This document shows positions 9,850 to 27,618 of a stretch of 64,000 bases of DNA, piece after piece (the stretch's first letter is position 1; each line of letters opens with the position of its first letter). The position numbers and the translations under genes are program-made. The stretch is taken from NCBI RefSeq assembly GCF_916618955.1, contig NZ_OU745390.1, forward strand, positions 4,890,001 through 4,954,000, written 5' to 3'. The stretch is from Pseudomonas sp. Marseille-Q3773 (lineage in GTDB: Bacteria > Pseudomonadota > Gammaproteobacteria > Pseudomonadales > Pseudomonadaceae). The notes beneath the pieces were generated by a model. The model was not told the origin of the DNA. It did not search any database and saw only the letters and a program-made list of their open reading frames with translations.

Positions 9850-12800
9850 ATGGCTTACTCATACACTGAGAAAAAACGTATCCGCAAGGACTTTAGCAAG
9901 TTGCCGGACGTCATGGATGTGCCTTACCTCCTGGCCATCCAGCTGGATTCGTATCGCGAATTCCTGCAAGCGGGAGCATCCAAGGATCAGTTCCGCGACG
10001 TCGGCCTGCACGCGGCCTTCAAATCGGTATTTCCGATCATCAGCTACTCCGGCAATGCTGCCCTGGAGTACGTAGGCTATCGCCTGGGCGAACCCGCCTT
10101 CGATGTGAAGGAATGTGTCCTGCGTGGCGTGACCTTCGCGGTCCCACTGCGGGTCAAGGTGCGCCTGATCATCTTCGACAAGGAATCGTCGAACAAAGCG
10201 ATCAAGGACATCAAAGAGCAAGAAGTCTACATGGGTGAAATCCCCCTGATGACTGAGAACGGTACCTTCGTTATCAACGGTACCGAGCGTGTGATCGTTT
10301 CCCAGCTGCACCGTTCGCCTGGTGTGTTCTTCGACCACGACCGTGGCAAGACGCACAGCTCCGGCAAGCTGCTGTACTCCGCTCGCATCATCCCTTACCG
10401 CGGTTCCTGGCTGGACTTCGAGTTCGATCCGAAGGACTGCGTGTTCGTGCGTATCGACCGTCGCCGCAAACTGCCGGCCTCGGTGCTGCTGCGCGCCCTG
10501 GGCTACAGCACTGAAGAAGTGTTGAACACCTTCTACACCACCAACGTCTTCCACATTTCCGGTGAGAAACTCAGCCTGGAACTGGTGCCGCAGCGTCTGC
10601 GTGGTGAAGTTGCCGTCATGGACATCCATGACGACACCGGCAAGGTCATTGTCGAGCAGGGCCGCCGTATTACCGCGCGCCACATCAACCAGCTCGAGAA
10701 GGCTGGCGTCAAGCAGCTGGACGTTCCAATGGAATACGTCCTGGGCCGTACGACTGCCAAGGCCATCGTGCATCCGGCTACCGGCGAGATCCTGGCCGAA
10801 TGCAACACCGAGATGACCACCGAGCTGCTGATCAAGGTTGCCAAGGCACAGGTCGTTCGTATCGAAACCCTGTACACCAACGACATCGATTGCGGTCCGT
10901 TCATCTCCGACACCCTGAAGATCGACACCACCAGCAACCAGCTGGAAGCTCTGGTCGAGATCTACCGCATGATGCGTCCAGGCGAGCCGCCAACCAAGGA
11001 TGCTGCTGAGACCCTGTTCAACAACCTGTTCTTCAGCGCCGAGCGTTACGACCTGTCTGCCGTTGGCCGCATGAAGTTCAACCGCCGTATCGGTCGTACC
11101 GAGATCGAAGGTTCGGGCGTGCTGAGCAAGGAAGATATCGTCGAGGTCCTGAAGACCCTGGTCGACATCCGTAACGGCAAAGGCATCGTCGACGACATCG
11201 ACCACCTCGGTAACCGTCGCGTACGTTGCGTCGGTGAGATGGCCGAGAACCAGTTCCGCGTTGGCCTGGTGCGTGTCGAGCGCGCGGTCAAGGAACGCCT
11301 GTCGATGGCAGAAAGCGAAGGCCTGATGCCGCAAGACCTGATCAACGCCAAGCCGGTTGCGGCGGCGGTGAAAGAGTTCTTCGGTTCCAGCCAGCTGTCC
11401 CAGTTCATGGACCAGAACAACCCGCTCTCCGAGATCACCCACAAGCGCCGTGTCTCCGCACTCGGCCCAGGCGGTCTGACCCGTGAGCGCGCCGGCTTCG
11501 AGGTCCGTGACGTACACCCGACCCACTACGGTCGCGTGTGCCCGATCGAGACCCCTGAAGGTCCGAACATCGGTCTGATCAACTCCCTGGCAGCCTATGC
11601 CCGCACCAACCAGTACGGCTTCCTGGAAAGCCCGTACCGCGTGGTGAAGGAAGGCGTGGTCAGCGACGACATCGTGTTCCTCTCGGCCATTGAAGAAGCG
11701 GATCACGTCATCGCCCAGGCTTCGGCCGCGATGAACGAGAAGAAGCAGCTGATCGATGAGCTGGTAGCGGTTCGTCACCTGAACGAATTCACCGTCAAGG
11801 CGCCGGAAGACGTCACCCTGATGGACGTTTCGCCGAAGCAGGTTGTTTCCGTCGCTGCGTCGCTGATTCCGTTCCTCGAGCACGACGACGCCAACCGTGC
11901 ATTGATGGGTTCGAACATGCAGCGTCAGGCTGTACCGACCCTGCGCGCCGACAAGCCGCTGGTAGGTACCGGCATGGAGCGCAACGTAGCCCGTGACTCC
12001 GGTGTCTGTGTGGTTGCTCGCCGTGGTGGTGTGATCGACTCGGTCGACGCCAGCCGTATCGTTGTCCGCGTTGCTGACGACGAAGTGGAAACCGGCGAAG
12101 CAGGTGTGGATATCTACAACCTGACCAAGTACACCCGTTCGAACCAGAACACCTGCATCAACCAGCGTCCGCTGGTGAGCAAGGGTGACAAGGTTCAGCG
12201 TGGCGACATCATGGCCGACGGCCCGTCCACCGACATGGGTGAACTGGCACTGGGTCAGAACATGCGCATCGCGTTCATGGCGTGGAACGGCTTCAACTTC
12301 GAAGACTCCATCTGCCTGTCCGAGCGGGTGGTCCAGGAAGACCGCTTCACCACCATCCACATTCAGGAACTGACCTGTGTGGCGCGTGACACCAAGCTTG
12401 GCCCAGAGGAAATCACTGCGGACATCCCGAACGTGGGTGAGGCCGCGCTGAACAAGCTGGACGAAGCCGGTATCGTCTACGTGGGTGCCGAAGTCGGCGC
12501 TGGTGACATCCTGGTCGGCAAGGTCACGCCAAAAGGCGAAACCCAGCTGACTCCGGAAGAAAAACTGCTGCGCGCAATCTTCGGTGAGAAGGCCAGCGAC
12601 GTTAAGGACACCTCCCTGCGCGTGCCAACCGGCACCAAGGGTACCGTCATCGACGTACAGGTCTTCACCCGTGATGGCGTCGAGCGTGACAGCCGCGCCC
12701 TGGCCATCGAAAAGATGCAGCTGGACGAGATCCGCAAGGACCTCAACGAAGAGTTCCGCATCGTTGAAGGTGCTACCTTCGAGCGTCTGCGTTCTGCCCT

Positions 12801-13923
12801 GAACGGCCAAGTGGTCGACGGTGGCGCGGGCCTGAAGAAAGGCACCGTGATCACTGACGAAGTGCTGGACGGTCTGGAGCACGGCCAGTGGTTCAAACTG
12901 CGCATGGCCGAAGATGCACTGAACGAGCAGCTGGAAAAGGCTCAGCAGTACATCGTCGACCGTCGCCGTCTGCTGGACGACAAGTTCGAAGACAAGAAGC
13001 GCAAGCTGCAGCAGGGCGATGACCTGGCGCCGGGCGTACTGAAGATCGTCAAGGTTTACCTGGCAATCCGCCGTCGCATCCAGCCGGGTGACAAGATGGC
13101 CGGCCGTCACGGTAACAAGGGTGTTGTCTCGGTCATCATGCCGGTCGAAGACATGCCGCACGACGCCAACGGTACTCCGGTCGACGTCGTACTGAACCCG
13201 CTGGGCGTACCTTCGCGTATGAACGTCGGTCAGATCCTCGAAACCCACCTGGGCCTGGCGGCCAAGGGGCTGGGCGAGAAGATCGACCGCATGATCGAAG
13301 AGCAGCGCAAGGCGGCTGAACTGCGTGTGTTCCTGACCGAGGTCTACAACGAGATCGGCGGTCGCCAGGAAAACCTGGACGAGTTCACCGACGAAGAGAT
13401 CATGGCCCTGGCCAACAACCTGAAGAAGGGCGTGCCGATGGCTACCCCAGTCTTCGACGGTGCCAAGGAGCATGAAATCAAGGCCATGCTGAAGCTGGCC
13501 GACCTGCCAGAGAGCGGCCAGATGGTGCTGTTCGATGGCCGTACCGGCAACAAGTTCGAGCGTCCTGTGACCGTTGGTTACATGTACATGCTCAAGCTGA
13601 ACCACTTGGTGGACGACAAGATGCACGCGCGTTCCACTGGTTCCTACAGCCTGGTTACCCAGCAGCCGCTGGGTGGTAAGGCGCAGTTCGGTGGTCAGCG
13701 TTTCGGGGAGATGGAAGTGTGGGCGCTGGAAGCATACGGCGCGGCATACACCCTGCAAGAAATGCTCACAGTGAAGTCGGACGACGTGAACGGCCGTACC
13801 AAGATGTACAAGAACATCGTGGATGGCGATCACCGTATGGAGCCGGGCATGCCCGAGTCCTTCAACGTGTTGATCAAAGAGATCCGTTCGCTCGGTATCG
13901 ATATCGATCTGGAAACCGAATAA
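9850..13923 (+). CDS. rpoB: RNA polymerase beta subunit
   Basis: Catalytic-core subunit of RNA polymerase. 1357 aa, full length for Pseudomonas. The rifampicin-pocket region is intact and looks wild type: [19 protein letters not shown], then [11 protein letters not shown] (roughly residues 515-545). The C-terminal part has the conserved [20 protein letters not shown]. It starts at ATG 9850 and lies 64 nt upstream of rpoC. Transcription comes from the rplJL promoter through the attenuator at 9675-9703. Confidence 0.99.
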   Translation: MAYSYTEKKRIRKDFSKLPDVMDVPYLLAIQLDSYREFLQAGASKDQFRDVGLHAAFKSVFPIISYSGNAALEYVGYRLGEPAFDVKECVLRGVTFAVPLRVKVRLIIFDKESSNKAIKDIKEQEVYMGEIPLMTENGTFVINGTERVIVSQLHRSPGVFFDHDRGKTHSSGKLLYSARIIPYRGSWLDFEFDPKDCVFVRIDRRRKLPASVLLRALGYSTEEVLNTFYTTNVFHISGEKLSLELVPQRLRGEVAVMDIHDDTGKVIVEQGRRITARHINQLEKAGVKQLDVPMEYVLGRTTAKAIVHPATGEILAECNTEMTTELLIKVAKAQVVRIETLYTNDIDCGPFISDTLKIDTTSNQLEALVEIYRMMRPGEPPTKDAAETLFNNLFFSAERYDLSAVGRMKFNRRIGRTEIEGSGVLSKEDIVEVLKTLVDIRNGKGIVDDIDHLGNRRVRCVGEMAENQFRVGLVRVERAVKERLSMAESEGLMPQDLINAKPVAAAVKEFFGSSQLSQFMDQNNPLSEITHKRRVSALGPGGLTRERAGFEVRDVHPTHYGRVCPIETPEGPNIGLINSLAAYARTNQYGFLESPYRVVKEGVVSDDIVFLSAIEEADHVIAQASAAMNEKKQLIDELVAVRHLNEFTVKAPEDVTLMDVSPKQVVSVAASLIPFLEHDDANRALMGSNMQRQAVPTLRADKPLVGTGMERNVARDSGVCVVARRGGVIDSVDASRIVVRVADDEVETGEAGVDIYNLTKYTRSNQNTCINQRPLVSKGDKVQRGDIMADGPSTDMGELALGQNMRIAFMAWNGFNFEDSICLSERVVQEDRFTTIHIQELTCVARDTKLGPEEITADIPNVGEAALNKLDEAGIVYVGAEVGAGDILVGKVTPKGETQLTPEEKLLRAIFGEKASDVKDTSLRVPTGTKGTVIDVQVFTRDGVERDSRALAIEKMQLDEIRKDLNEEFRIVEGATFERLRSALNGQVVDGGAGLKKGTVITDEVLDGLEHGQWFKLRMAEDALNEQLEKAQQYIVDRRRLLDDKFEDKKRKLQQGDDLAPGVLKIVKVYLAIRRRIQPGDKMAGRHGNKGVVSVIMPVEDMPHDANGTPVDVVLNPLGVPSRMNVGQILETHLGLAAKGLGEKIDRMIEEQRKAAELRVFLTEVYNEIGGRQENLDEFTDEEIMALANNLKKGVPMATPVFDGAKEHEIKAMLKLADLPESGQMVLFDGRTGNKFERPVTVGYMYMLKLNHLVDDKMHARSTGSYSLVTQQPLGGKAQFGGQRFGEMEVWALEAYGAAYTLQEMLTVKSDDVNGRTKMYKNIVDGDHRMEPGMPESFNVLIKEIRSLGIDIDLETE

Positions 13924-13937
13924 CACGTGACGCGAAG

Positions 13938-13965
13938 GGGAGTGGGGCAGGTAATGCCCGCTCCC
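13938..13965 (+). other. Hairpin in the rpoB-rpoC gap
   Basis: Imperfect stem, outer arms GGGAG and CTCCC, inner GGGG-CA and TG-CCC with one G-T pair and one bulged G, loop GGTAA. No T-run, so not a typical terminator; a processing or stability element is possible. Confidence 0.4.
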
Positions 13966-13974
13966 TGCTCCGCC

Positions 13975-13980
13975 AGGAGG
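13975..13980 (+). promoter_or_regulatory. Strong ribosome binding site that fixes the rpoC TTG start
   Basis: AGGAGG, seven nt before the TTG codon at 13988. It supports use of the rare TTG start, since no ATG or GTG nearby fits the family N-terminus. Confidence 0.85.
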
Positions 13981-13987
13981 AAAGGCC

Positions 13988-18187
<4,200 letters not shown>

Positions 18188-18198
18188 GTACAGGGCAG

Positions 18199-18270
18199 GG
18201 CCCCGGCGCATCTCGCAAGGCCATCGGTGACATCATTGTTGCCGATGACCGGGCGGGGAGGGCCGGGGCC
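18199..18270 (+). terminator. Structured region after rpoC, possible terminator
   Basis: Outer arms GGCCCCGGC (18199-18207) and GCCGGGGCC (18262-18270) are perfect complements. An inner pair CATCGG / CCGATG folds within. TCGTCTT follows. The -35 box of the next promoter begins 6 nt after the right arm. Confidence 0.55.
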
Positions 18271-18275
18271 TCGTC

Positions 18276-18304
18276 TTGACTGGGTGCAAGATCCTCTTTA
18301 GACT
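18276..18304 (+). promoter_or_regulatory. str operon promoter (rpsL-rpsG-fusA-tufB)
   Basis: TTGACT at 18276-18281, 17-nt spacer, TAGACT at 18299-18304. Near-consensus with optimal spacing, about 94 nt before the rpsL start codon. Confidence 0.8.
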
Positions 18305-18316
18305 TTTGTACCCTTA

Positions 18317-18347
18317 AATTTGGTGAGGCTCCGTCTCGCCAATTTTT
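18317..18347 (+). terminator. Attenuator-like hairpin in the rpsL leader
   Basis: TTGGTGAG, loop GCTCCGT, CTCGCCAA, then TTTTT. It lies just after the expected transcription start of the str promoter and before rpsL, so it would act as an attenuator in the leader, or end transcripts arriving from rpoC. Confidence 0.6.
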
Positions 18348-18397
18348 GGCTTTCTTGCAAGACAATAGCGTCGCAAGACAATCAGTGGAGCTAGTAG

Positions 18398-18769
18398 ATG
18401 GCAACTATCAACCAGCTGGTACGTCAGCCGCGTAAGCGTACCGTCGAGAAATCCGACGTACCTGCGCTGCAGAACTGCCCGCAGCGTCGTGGCGTGTGCA
18501 CCCGTGTGTACACCACCACGCCGAAAAAACCTAACTCGGCACTGCGTAAAGTATGCCGTGTGCGCCTGACCAACGGTTTCGAGGTTTCCTCGTACATCGG
18601 CGGTGAAGGCCACAACCTGCAAGAGCACAGCGTCGTCCTGATCCGTGGCGGCCGTGTAAAAGACTTGCCAGGTGTTCGTTACCACACCGTTCGCGGCTCT
18701 CTGGATACTTCGGGCGTTAAAGGCCGTAACCAGGGTCGTTCGAAGTACGGTACCAAGCGTCCGAAGTAA
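18398..18769 (+). CDS. rpsL: 30S ribosomal protein S12
   Basis: Decoding-centre protein. 123 aa. Lys43 and Lys88, the classic streptomycin-resistance positions, are wild type. It carries the family signature [15 protein letters not shown]. First gene of the str operon, 94 nt downstream of its promoter. Confidence 0.98.
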   Translation: MATINQLVRQPRKRTVEKSDVPALQNCPQRRGVCTRVYTTTPKKPNSALRKVCRVRLTNGFEVSSYIGGEGHNLQEHSVVLIRGGRVKDLPGVRYHTVRGSLDTSGVKGRNQGRSKYGTKRPK

Positions 18770-18824
18770 TCGGTCGTTTGCAGACATCCATTTATTTGAG
18801 TCGATAAGAGTAAGGTCGGGCAGG

Positions 18825-18836
18825 GGTCGAGAGACC
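18825..18836 (+). other. GNRA hairpin in the rpsL-rpsG gap
   Basis: GGTC-GAGA-GACC, a short stem with a GNRA tetraloop in the 106-nt gap between rpsL and rpsG. In E. coli this gap carries the S7 autoregulatory site; a similar role here is only inferred from position. Confidence 0.35.
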
Positions 18837-18875
18837 TGGTCCCGGGCTAACCTGAAGACCGTTTGAGGGCTTATC

Positions 18876-19346
18876 ATGCCAAGACGTCGTGTAGCAGCAA
18901 AACGTGAGATTCTTGACGATCCGAAGTACGGATCCCAGATTCTCGCCAAGTTCATGAACCACGTGATGGAAAGCGGCAAGAAGGCCGTAGCCGAGCGCAT
19001 CGTTTACGGTGCCCTGGATACCGTCAAAGCACGCAAGAACAGCGACCCCCTGGAAATCTTCGAGAAAGCTCTCGACGCCATCGCTCCGCTGGTCGAAGTT
19101 AAGTCCCGCCGTGTCGGCGGTGCCACTTACCAGGTTCCGGTTGAAGTTCGTCCATCCCGTCGTAACGCTCTGGCAATGCGCTGGCTCGTAGACTACGCCC
19201 GCAAGCGCGGCGAGAAGTCGATGGCCCTGCGCCTGGCCGGCGAACTGCTGGATGCTGCTGAAGGCAAGGGTGCTGCAGTCAAGAAGCGTGAAGACGTGCA
19301 CCGTATGGCCGAAGCCAACAAAGCGTTCTCGCACTACCGCTTCTAA
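18876..19346 (+). CDS. rpsG: 30S ribosomal protein S7
   Basis: Primary 16S rRNA binder that nucleates assembly of the 30S head. 156 aa, beginning [20 protein letters not shown], typical of the family. It lies in the str operon, 30 nt before fusA. In E. coli S7 represses translation from the rpsL-rpsG gap. Confidence 0.98.
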   Translation: MPRRRVAAKREILDDPKYGSQILAKFMNHVMESGKKAVAERIVYGALDTVKARKNSDPLEIFEKALDAIAPLVEVKSRRVGGATYQVPVEVRPSRRNALAMRWLVDYARKRGEKSMALRLAGELLDAAEGKGAAVKKREDVHRMAEANKAFSHYRF

Positions 19347-19376
19347 TTCAAGCATCAATCATTTTGCGAGGGCTTT

Positions 19377-21521
<2,145 letters not shown>

Positions 21522-21551
21522 TCCAGCCCTTTAGGCAAGAGGTTCACTGTC

Positions 21552-22745
21552 GTGGCTAAAGAAAAATTTGATCGTTCCCTTCCCCACGTTAACGTCGGCA
21601 CCATCGGCCACGTTGACCACGGTAAGACCACTCTGACCGCAGCTCTGACTCGCGTCTGCTCCGAAGTATTCGGTTCGGCAGTCGTTGAGTTCGACAAGAT
21701 CGACTCGGCTCCGGAAGAAAAAGCGCGCGGTATCACCATCAACACCGCTCACGTCGAGTACAACTCGAACATTCGTCACTACGCTCACGTTGACTGCCCA
21801 GGTCACGCTGACTACGTGAAGAACATGATCACCGGTGCTGCCCAGATGGACGGCGCGATCCTGGTTTGCTCGGCCGCCGATGGTCCGATGCCACAAACCC
21901 GTGAGCACATCCTGCTGTCCCGTCAGGTAGGCGTTCCGTACATCGTGGTCTTCCTGAACAAGGCTGACCTGGTAGACGACGCTGAGCTGCTGGAACTGGT
22001 CGAGATGGAAGTTCGCGACCTGCTGTCCACCTACGACTTCCCAGGCGACGACACCCCGATCATCATCGGTTCGGCTCGTATGGCGCTGGAAGGCAAAGAC
22101 GACAACGAAATGGGTACTACCGCTGTCAAGAAGCTGGTAGAAACTCTGGATGCCTACATCCCTGAGCCAGTTCGTGCCGTTGACCAGCCGTTCCTGATGC
22201 CGATCGAAGACGTATTCTCGATCTCGGGTCGTGGTACCGTTGTTACCGGTCGTATCGAGCGTGGTATCGTCCGCGTTCAGGATCCGCTGGAAATCGTTGG
22301 TCTGCGTGAAACTTCGACCACCACCTGCACCGGTGTTGAAATGTTCCGCAAGCTGCTGGACGAAGGTCGTGCTGGCGAGAACTGCGGCGTTCTGCTGCGT
22401 GGTACCAAGCGTGACGACGTTGAGCGTGGCCAGGTTCTGGTCAAGCCAGGTTCGGTCAAGCCGCACACCAAGTTCACCGCAGAAGTCTACGTTCTGTCGA
22501 AGGAAGAAGGCGGTCGTCACACTCCGTTCTTCAAAGGCTACCGTCCTCAGTTCTACTTCCGTACCACTGACGTGACCGGTAACTGCGAACTGCCGGAAGG
22601 CGTTGAAATGGTAATGCCAGGTGACAACATTCAGATGACTGTCACCCTGATCAAGACCATCGCAATGGAAGACGGTCTGCGCTTCGCTATCCGTGAAGGC
22701 GGTCGTACCGTCGGCGCCGGCGTCGTAGCCAAAATCATCGAGTAA
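21552..22745 (+). CDS. tufB: Elongation factor Tu (copy 2)
   Basis: Same 397-residue protein as the copy at 4956-6149, here started by GTG at 21552 instead of ATG. The first codons (GTG GCT AAA GAA AAA) and the last ones (GCC AAA ATC ATC GAG) differ silently from copy 1 apart from the start codon, while the middle is nearly identical at the DNA level, which points to ongoing gene conversion. Last gene of the str operon; a strong terminator follows. Confidence 0.98.
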   Translation: MAKEKFDRSLPHVNVGTIGHVDHGKTTLTAALTRVCSEVFGSAVVEFDKIDSAPEEKARGITINTAHVEYNSNIRHYAHVDCPGHADYVKNMITGAAQMDGAILVCSAADGPMPQTREHILLSRQVGVPYIVVFLNKADLVDDAELLELVEMEVRDLLSTYDFPGDDTPIIIGSARMALEGKDDNEMGTTAVKKLVETLDAYIPEPVRAVDQPFLMPIEDVFSISGRGTVVTGRIERGIVRVQDPLEIVGLRETSTTTCTGVEMFRKLLDEGRAGENCGVLLRGTKRDDVERGQVLVKPGSVKPHTKFTAEVYVLSKEEGGRHTPFFKGYRPQFYFRTTDVTGNCELPEGVEMVMPGDNIQMTVTLIKTIAMEDGLRFAIREGGRTVGAGVVAKIIE

Positions 22746-22760
22746 TCACTCGACCGATTG

Positions 22761-22790
22761 AAAAAACCCCCGCTCAGCGGGGGTTTTTTT
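22761..22790 (+). terminator. str operon terminator after tufB
   Basis: AAAAAACCCCCGCT, minimal loop, AGCGGGGGTTTTTTT. A perfect stem with A- and T-runs, six nt upstream of the S10 promoter. Confidence 0.95.
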
Positions 22791-22796
22791 ATTGGG

Positions 22797-22825
22797 TTGA
22801 CACTAATTGGGGGCGTCTATAGAAT
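22797..22825 (+). promoter_or_regulatory. S10 operon promoter
   Basis: TTGACA at 22797-22802, 17-nt spacer, TAGAAT at 22820-22825. Perfect -35 and optimal spacing, 60 nt upstream of rpsJ. Confidence 0.88.
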
Positions 22826-22885
22826 CACGCCTCCTTTTAGCGGGCGTAGTGCGTCCGTTGGGAACAGCCTGGAGTCTGAAATCCA

Positions 22886-23197
22886 ATGCAAAATCAGCAA
22901 ATCCGTATCAGGTTGAAGGCTTTCGACCATCGCCTGATCGACCAATCCACCCAGGAAATCGTGGAAACCGCGAAACGTACTGGTGCACAAGTGCGTGGTC
23001 CAATTCCACTGCCTACCCGCAAAGAGCGTTTCACCGTTCTGGTTTCCCCGCACGTCAACAAAGACGCGCGTGACCAGTACGAGATCCGCACTCATAAGCG
23101 TGTTCTGGACATCGTCCAGCCAACGGATAAAACCGTTGACGCGCTGATGAAGCTTGATCTGGCGGCAGGTGTGGAAGTACAGATCAGCCTCGGCTAA
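22886..23197 (+). CDS. rpsJ: 30S ribosomal protein S10
   Basis: 30S head protein and NusE subunit of antitermination complexes; partner of NusG. 103 aa starting [19 protein letters not shown]. First gene of the S10 operon, 60 nt after the promoter -10 box. The 80-nt gap to rplC shows no clear terminator. Confidence 0.98.
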
Positions 23198-23277
23198 GAC
23201 TTCGGTCTGGTCGTGTAACGCTCTGAAATGGGCGGCCATAGCGGGTGAAAGCCCCGTACACTCATGAGGTTTACAAC

Positions 23278-23913
23278 ATGACTATTGGTGTAATCGGTCG
23301 CAAATGCGGTATGACCCGCATTTTCACCGAAGAAGGTGTCTCCATTCCGGTCACGGTCATCGAGATCGAGCCGAATCGCGTCACCCAGTTCAAAACTGAA
23401 GAAACCGATGGCTACCGTGCAGTGCAAGTCACTGTCGGCGAGCGTCGTGCTTCGCGTGTGACTGCCGCTCAGGCAGGCCACTTCGCCAAGGCCAACGTTG
23501 CCGCTGGTCGCGGTGTCTGGGAGTTCCGTCTTGAAGAAGGCGATTTCCAGGCTGGCGATCTGATCAAAGCTGAACTCTTCACTGCAGGCCAGCTGGTAGA
23601 CGTTACTGGTCAGTCCAAAGGTAAAGGCTTCGCCGGTACCATCAAGCGCTGGAACTTCCGTGGCCAGGATAACACCCACGGTAACTCCGTGTCGCACCGT
23701 GTCCCAGGTTCCATCGGCCAGTGCCAGACTCCTGGTCGTGTGTTCAAGGGCAAGAAAATGTCCGGTCACATGGGCGCCGAGCGCGTGACTGTTCAGTCCC
23801 TGGAAGTAGTTCGCGTAGACGCTGAACGCAACCTGCTGCTGGTCAAGGGTGCCGTTCCAGGCGCTACTGGCGGCGACGTGGTTGTACGTCCGGCTGTCAA
23901 GGCTCGCGGTTAA
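23278..23913 (+). CDS. rplC: 50S ribosomal protein L3
   Basis: Early 50S assembly protein near the peptidyl transferase centre. 211 aa from ATG 23278 ([16 protein letters not shown]); the frame is open upstream to 23245, but the added residues do not match the family. The central loop has [20 protein letters not shown] with the Gln that PrmB methylates. rplD follows 12 nt later. Confidence 0.97.
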   Translation: MTIGVIGRKCGMTRIFTEEGVSIPVTVIEIEPNRVTQFKTEETDGYRAVQVTVGERRASRVTAAQAGHFAKANVAAGRGVWEFRLEEGDFQAGDLIKAELFTAGQLVDVTGQSKGKGFAGTIKRWNFRGQDNTHGNSVSHRVPGSIGQCQTPGRVFKGKKMSGHMGAERVTVQSLEVVRVDAERNLLLVKGAVPGATGGDVVVRPAVKARG

Positions 23914-23925
23914 GGGGAAACTGAC

Positions 23926-24528
23926 ATGCAACTCAATGTAAATGACGCTCAGGCGATCGAAGTTTCCGAACTGACTTTCGGTGGCGAATTCAACGAGACG
24001 CTGGTACACCAAGCAGTCGTGGCCTACATGGCCGGCGGCCGTCAGGGCACCAAGCAGCAGAAGACCCGTTCCGACGTGGCTGGTGGCGGTAAGCGCCCAT
24101 GGCGTCAGAAGGGTACTGGCCGTGCTCGTGCTGGTACCACTCGTGGTCCGATCTGGCGTGGCGGTGGTGTCACCTTCGCAGCTCGCCCTCAAGATCACTC
24201 GCAGAAGCTCAACAAGAAGATGTACCGCGCAGCCCTGCGCTCCATCCTCGCTGAGCTGGTGCGTAGCGACCGTCTGGTCGTGGTTCAGGACTTCGCTGTC
24301 GAAGCACCGAAAACCAAAGATCTGCTGAACAAGCTGAACGGCATGGGTCTGAACGATGTATTGATCGTTTCCGACGCTGTTGATCAGAACCTGTACCTGG
24401 CTGCTCGCAACCTGCCGCACGTCGATGTGCGTGACGTACAAGGTTCCGACCCGGTCAGTCTGATCGCATACGAGAAAGTGTTGATCACTGTCTCGGCCGT
24501 GAAGAAATTCGAGGAGCTGCTGGGATGA
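23926..24528 (+). CDS. rplD: 50S ribosomal protein L4
   Basis: Lines the peptide exit tunnel; in E. coli it is the autorepressor of the S10 operon. 200 aa. The tunnel loop with [19 protein letters not shown] lies near residues 50-75. The stop overlaps the rplW start by 4 nt (ATGA), so the pair is translationally coupled. Confidence 0.98.
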   Translation: MQLNVNDAQAIEVSELTFGGEFNETLVHQAVVAYMAGGRQGTKQQKTRSDVAGGGKRPWRQKGTGRARAGTTRGPIWRGGGVTFAARPQDHSQKLNKKMYRAALRSILAELVRSDRLVVVQDFAVEAPKTKDLLNKLNGMGLNDVLIVSDAVDQNLYLAARNLPHVDVRDVQGSDPVSLIAYEKVLITVSAVKKFEELLG

Positions 24529-24824
24529 ACCAGGAACGCGTATTCAAAGTCCTCCTTGGCCCGCACGTTTCCGAGAAGGCTACCGTTCTGGCTGAGAAAA
24601 AAGGCCAGTTCGTATTCAAGGTTGCTACCGATGCAACCAAGCTGGAAATCAAGAAAGCTGTCGAAGGCCTGTTCAACGTAAAAGTTGAAAACGTGTCGAC
24701 TGTTAACGTTCTGGGTAAAACCAAGCGTACCGCACGTGGTCTGGGCAAGCGTAATGACTGGAAGAAGGCGATCGTCTCCCTTCAGCCAGGCCAAGATCTC
24801 GATTTCAGCAGCAGTGCTGAGTAA
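24525..24824 (+). CDS. rplW: 50S ribosomal protein L23
   Basis: Sits at the tunnel exit and docks trigger factor, SRP and SecYEG. 99 aa, [20 protein letters not shown] at the N-terminus. Overlaps rplD by 4 nt; rplB follows after 14 nt. Confidence 0.97.
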   Translation: MNQERVFKVLLGPHVSEKATVLAEKKGQFVFKVATDATKLEIKKAVEGLFNVKVENVSTVNVLGKTKRTARGLGKRNDWKKAIVSLQPGQDLDFSSSAE

Positions 24825-24838
24825 GGAAGGGGTGCATC

Positions 24839-25663
24839 ATGGCAATCGTTAAATGCAAACCGACTTCCCCTGGCCGCCGTTTCGTGGTCAAGGTGGTCAA
24901 CCAGGAGCTGCACAAAGGCGCTCCTCACGCACCGCTGATCGAGAAGAAATCGAAGTCTGGTGGTCGTAACAACAATGGCCGCATTACCACTCGTCACGTT
25001 GGTGGTGGTCACAAGCAGCATTACCGTCTGGTCGACTTCCGTCGCAACGACAAAGATGGCATTCCAGCCACTGTCGAGCGTATCGAATACGACCCGAACC
25101 GTACTGCTCACATCGCCCTGCTGTGCTACGCAGACGGTGAGCGTCGCTACATCATCGCCCCTAAAGGCGTGAGTGCTGGCGACCAGCTGATCGCAGGTGC
25201 CCTGGCCCCAATCAAGGCCGGTAACTCCCTGCAGCTGCGCAACATTCCAGTAGGTAGCACCATCCACGGCATCGAACTGAAGCCGGGTAAAGGTGCTCAG
25301 ATCGCTCGTTCCGCTGGTGCTTCGGCTCAGCTGATCGCTCGCGAAGGTGTCTACGTGACCCTGCGTCTGCGCTCTGGTGAAATGCGTAAAGTCCTGGCTG
25401 AGTGCCGTGCGACCCTGGGCGAAGTCTCGAACTCCGAGCACAGCCTGCGCTCGCTGGGTAAAGCTGGTGCCAAACGCTGGCGCGGCGTTCGCCCAACCGT
25501 TCGTGGTGTTGCCATGAACCCGGTTGACCACCCGCATGGTGGTGGTGAAGGTCGTACCTCCGGTGGTCGTCATCCGGTATCGCCATGGGGCTTCCCAACC
25601 AAGGGTGCGAAGACCCGTGGTAATAAGCGTACCGACAACATGATCGTCCGTCGTCGCAAGTAA
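24839..25663 (+). CDS. rplB: 50S ribosomal protein L2
   Basis: Binds domain IV of 23S rRNA and supports subunit joining and peptidyl transfer. 274 aa. The conserved His region reads [13 protein letters not shown] (about residues 226-238). In the S10 operon between rplW and rpsS. Confidence 0.98.
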   Translation: MAIVKCKPTSPGRRFVVKVVNQELHKGAPHAPLIEKKSKSGGRNNNGRITTRHVGGGHKQHYRLVDFRRNDKDGIPATVERIEYDPNRTAHIALLCYADGERRYIIAPKGVSAGDQLIAGALAPIKAGNSLQLRNIPVGSTIHGIELKPGKGAQIARSAGASAQLIAREGVYVTLRLRSGEMRKVLAECRATLGEVSNSEHSLRSLGKAGAKRWRGVRPTVRGVAMNPVDHPHGGGEGRTSGGRHPVSPWGFPTKGAKTRGNKRTDNMIVRRRK

Positions 25664-25679
25664 CTAGAGGGATACGACA

Positions 25680-25955
25680 GTGCCACGTTCTCTGAAAAAA
25701 GGTCCTTTTATCGATCTTCACCTGCTGAAGAAGGTCGAAGTGGCGGTGGAGAAGAACGATCGCAAGCCAGTTAAAACCTGGTCGCGCCGTTCGATGATCC
25801 TGCCACAAATGGTCGGTCTGACCATCGCGGTACACAACGGTCGTCAACATGTCCCAGTTCTGGTGAACGAAGACATGGTCGGCCACAAACTGGGCGAGTT
25901 CGCCGGTACCCGCACCTACCGCGGGCACGTGGCTGACAAGAAAGCCAAGCGTTAA
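25680..25955 (+). CDS. rpsS: 30S ribosomal protein S19
   Basis: 30S head protein near the A site, partner of S13. 91 aa from a GTG start at 25680 (codons [22 protein letters not shown]). The Ser19 signature [16 protein letters not shown] is present. rplV follows 11 nt after the stop. Confidence 0.97.
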
Positions 25956-25966
25956 GGGGTAAGGAA

Positions 25967-26299
25967 ATGGAAGTAGCCGCTAAGTTGTCGGGCGCTCGCA
26001 TCTCCGCCCAGAAAGCCCGCTTGGTCGCCGACCAGATCCGCGGGAAGAAGGTGGGCGAAGCGCTCAACCTGTTGGCCTTCAGCAGCAAAAAAGCCGCTGA
26101 AATCATGAAGAAAGTCCTCGAGTCGGCCGTAGCCAACGCCGAACACAACGAAGGCGCAGACGTTGATGACCTGAAGGTCTCTACCGTCTTCGTCAACGAA
26201 GGGCGTTCGCTGAAGCGCATCATGCCACGTGCCAAAGGCCGTGCTGATCGCATCGTCAAGCGGTCTTGCCATATCACTGTCAAGGTTGCGGACAAGTAA
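25967..26299 (+). CDS. rplV: 50S ribosomal protein L22
   Basis: Its beta-hairpin reaches into the exit tunnel (macrolide-site neighbour). 110 aa, starting [20 protein letters not shown]-terminal hairpin region [13 protein letters not shown] intact. S10 operon, 13 nt before rpsC. Confidence 0.97.
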
Positions 26300-26312
26300 C
26301 GGAGTCGATCAG

Positions 26313-26999
26313 ATGGGTCAGAAAGTACATCCCACTGGCATTCGCCTGGGAATCGTCAAGGAGCACACCTCCGTCTGGTACGCAGACGGTGCTACTTACG
26401 CAGATTACCTGTTGAAGGATCTGAAAACGCGTGAGTACCTCCAGGACAAACTAAAAAGCGCGTCCGTAAGCCGTATCGATATTCATCGTCCGGCTCAAAC
26501 TGCACGCATCACCATCCACACCGCTCGTCCCGGTATCGTTATCGGTAAGAAAGGTGAAGATGTCGAGAAGCTGCGTCAGGACCTGACCAAGCAGATGGGT
26601 GTGCCTGTGCACATCAACATCGAAGAGATCCGCAAGCCGGAACTCGACGCCATGCTGGTTGCGCAGAGCGTAGCTCAGCAGCTGGAACGCCGCGTAATGT
26701 TCCGTCGCGCCATGAAGCGCGCCGTACAGAACGCCATGCGTATTGGTGCCAAGGGCATCAAGATCCAGGTGAGCGGTCGTCTCGGCGGTGCTGAGATTGC
26801 TCGTACCGAGTGGTATCGCGAAGGTCGTGTGCCGCTGCACACCCTGCGTGCCGATATCGACTACAACACCTACGAAGCTCACACCACTTACGGTGTGATC
26901 GGTGTGAAGGTTTGGATCTTCAAAGGCGAAGTGATTGGTGGTCGCCAAGAAGAACTGAAACCACAAGCACCAGCGCCTCGTAAAAAAGCTGCTAAGTAA
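26313..26999 (+). CDS. rpsC: 30S ribosomal protein S3
   Basis: Part of the mRNA entry channel with helicase activity. 228 aa from ATG 26313 ([18 protein letters not shown]). The frame is open upstream inside rplV to 26229, but the family starts MGQKV. A KH domain ([11 protein letters not shown]) is present. rplP follows after 12 nt. Confidence 0.97.
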   Translation: MGQKVHPTGIRLGIVKEHTSVWYADGATYADYLLKDLKTREYLQDKLKSASVSRIDIHRPAQTARITIHTARPGIVIGKKGEDVEKLRQDLTKQMGVPVHINIEEIRKPELDAMLVAQSVAQQLERRVMFRRAMKRAVQNAMRIGAKGIKIQVSGRLGGAEIARTEWYREGRVPLHTLRADIDYNTYEAHTTYGVIGVKVWIFKGEVIGGRQEELKPQAPAPRKKAAK

Positions 27000-27011
27000 G
27001 GGGTACGCCAA

Positions 27012-27425
27012 ATGTTGCAACCAAAGCGTACAAAATTCCGCAAGCAGATGACTGGCCACAACCGTGGTCTGGCACTGCGCGGTAGCAAAGTCAGCTTCGG
27101 CGAATTCGCCCTGAAAGCTGTTGCTCGCGGTCGCCTCACCGCTCGCCAGATCGAGTCCGCACGTCGTGCGCTGACCCGTCACGTTAAGCGTGGCGGCAAG
27201 ATCTGGATCCGTGTGTTCCCGGACAAGCCGATCTCCAAGAAGCCTCTCGAGGTTCGTATGGGTAAAGGTAAGGGCTCCGTGGAATACTGGGTTGCCCAGA
27301 TTCAGCCAGGCAAAGTCCTGTATGAAATCGAAGGTGTTTCTGAAGAGCTGGCGCGCGAAGCTTTCGCCCTGGCTGCTGCAAAGCTGCCTCTCGCCACCTC
27401 CTTTGTTAAGCGGACGGTGATGTGA
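27012..27425 (+). CDS. rplP: 50S ribosomal protein L16
   Basis: Organises the A-site tRNA-binding region of 23S rRNA. 137 aa, [19 protein letters not shown] at the N-terminus. The stop TGA overlaps the rpmC ATG by one base. Confidence 0.97.
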
Positions 27426-27616
27426 TGAAAGCGAATGAACTTCGTGAAAAATCGGCACAGCAACTGAATGAGCAACTGCTCGGCTTGCTGCGCGACCAGT
27501 TCAATCTGCGTATGCAGAAAGCAACTGGCCAGTTGGGGCAGTCGCACCTGCTCTCGCAAGTTAAGCGTGACATCGCTCGCGTGAAAACTGTGCTCAACCA
27601 GCAGGCAGGTAAGTGA
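27425..27616 (+). CDS. rpmC: 50S ribosomal protein L29
   Basis: Small helical protein at the tunnel exit. 63 aa from ATG 27425 ([18 protein letters not shown]). An in-frame GTG at 27422 would add one residue but the ATG fits the family. rpsQ starts 2 nt after the stop. Confidence 0.96.
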
Positions 27617-27618
27617 TC

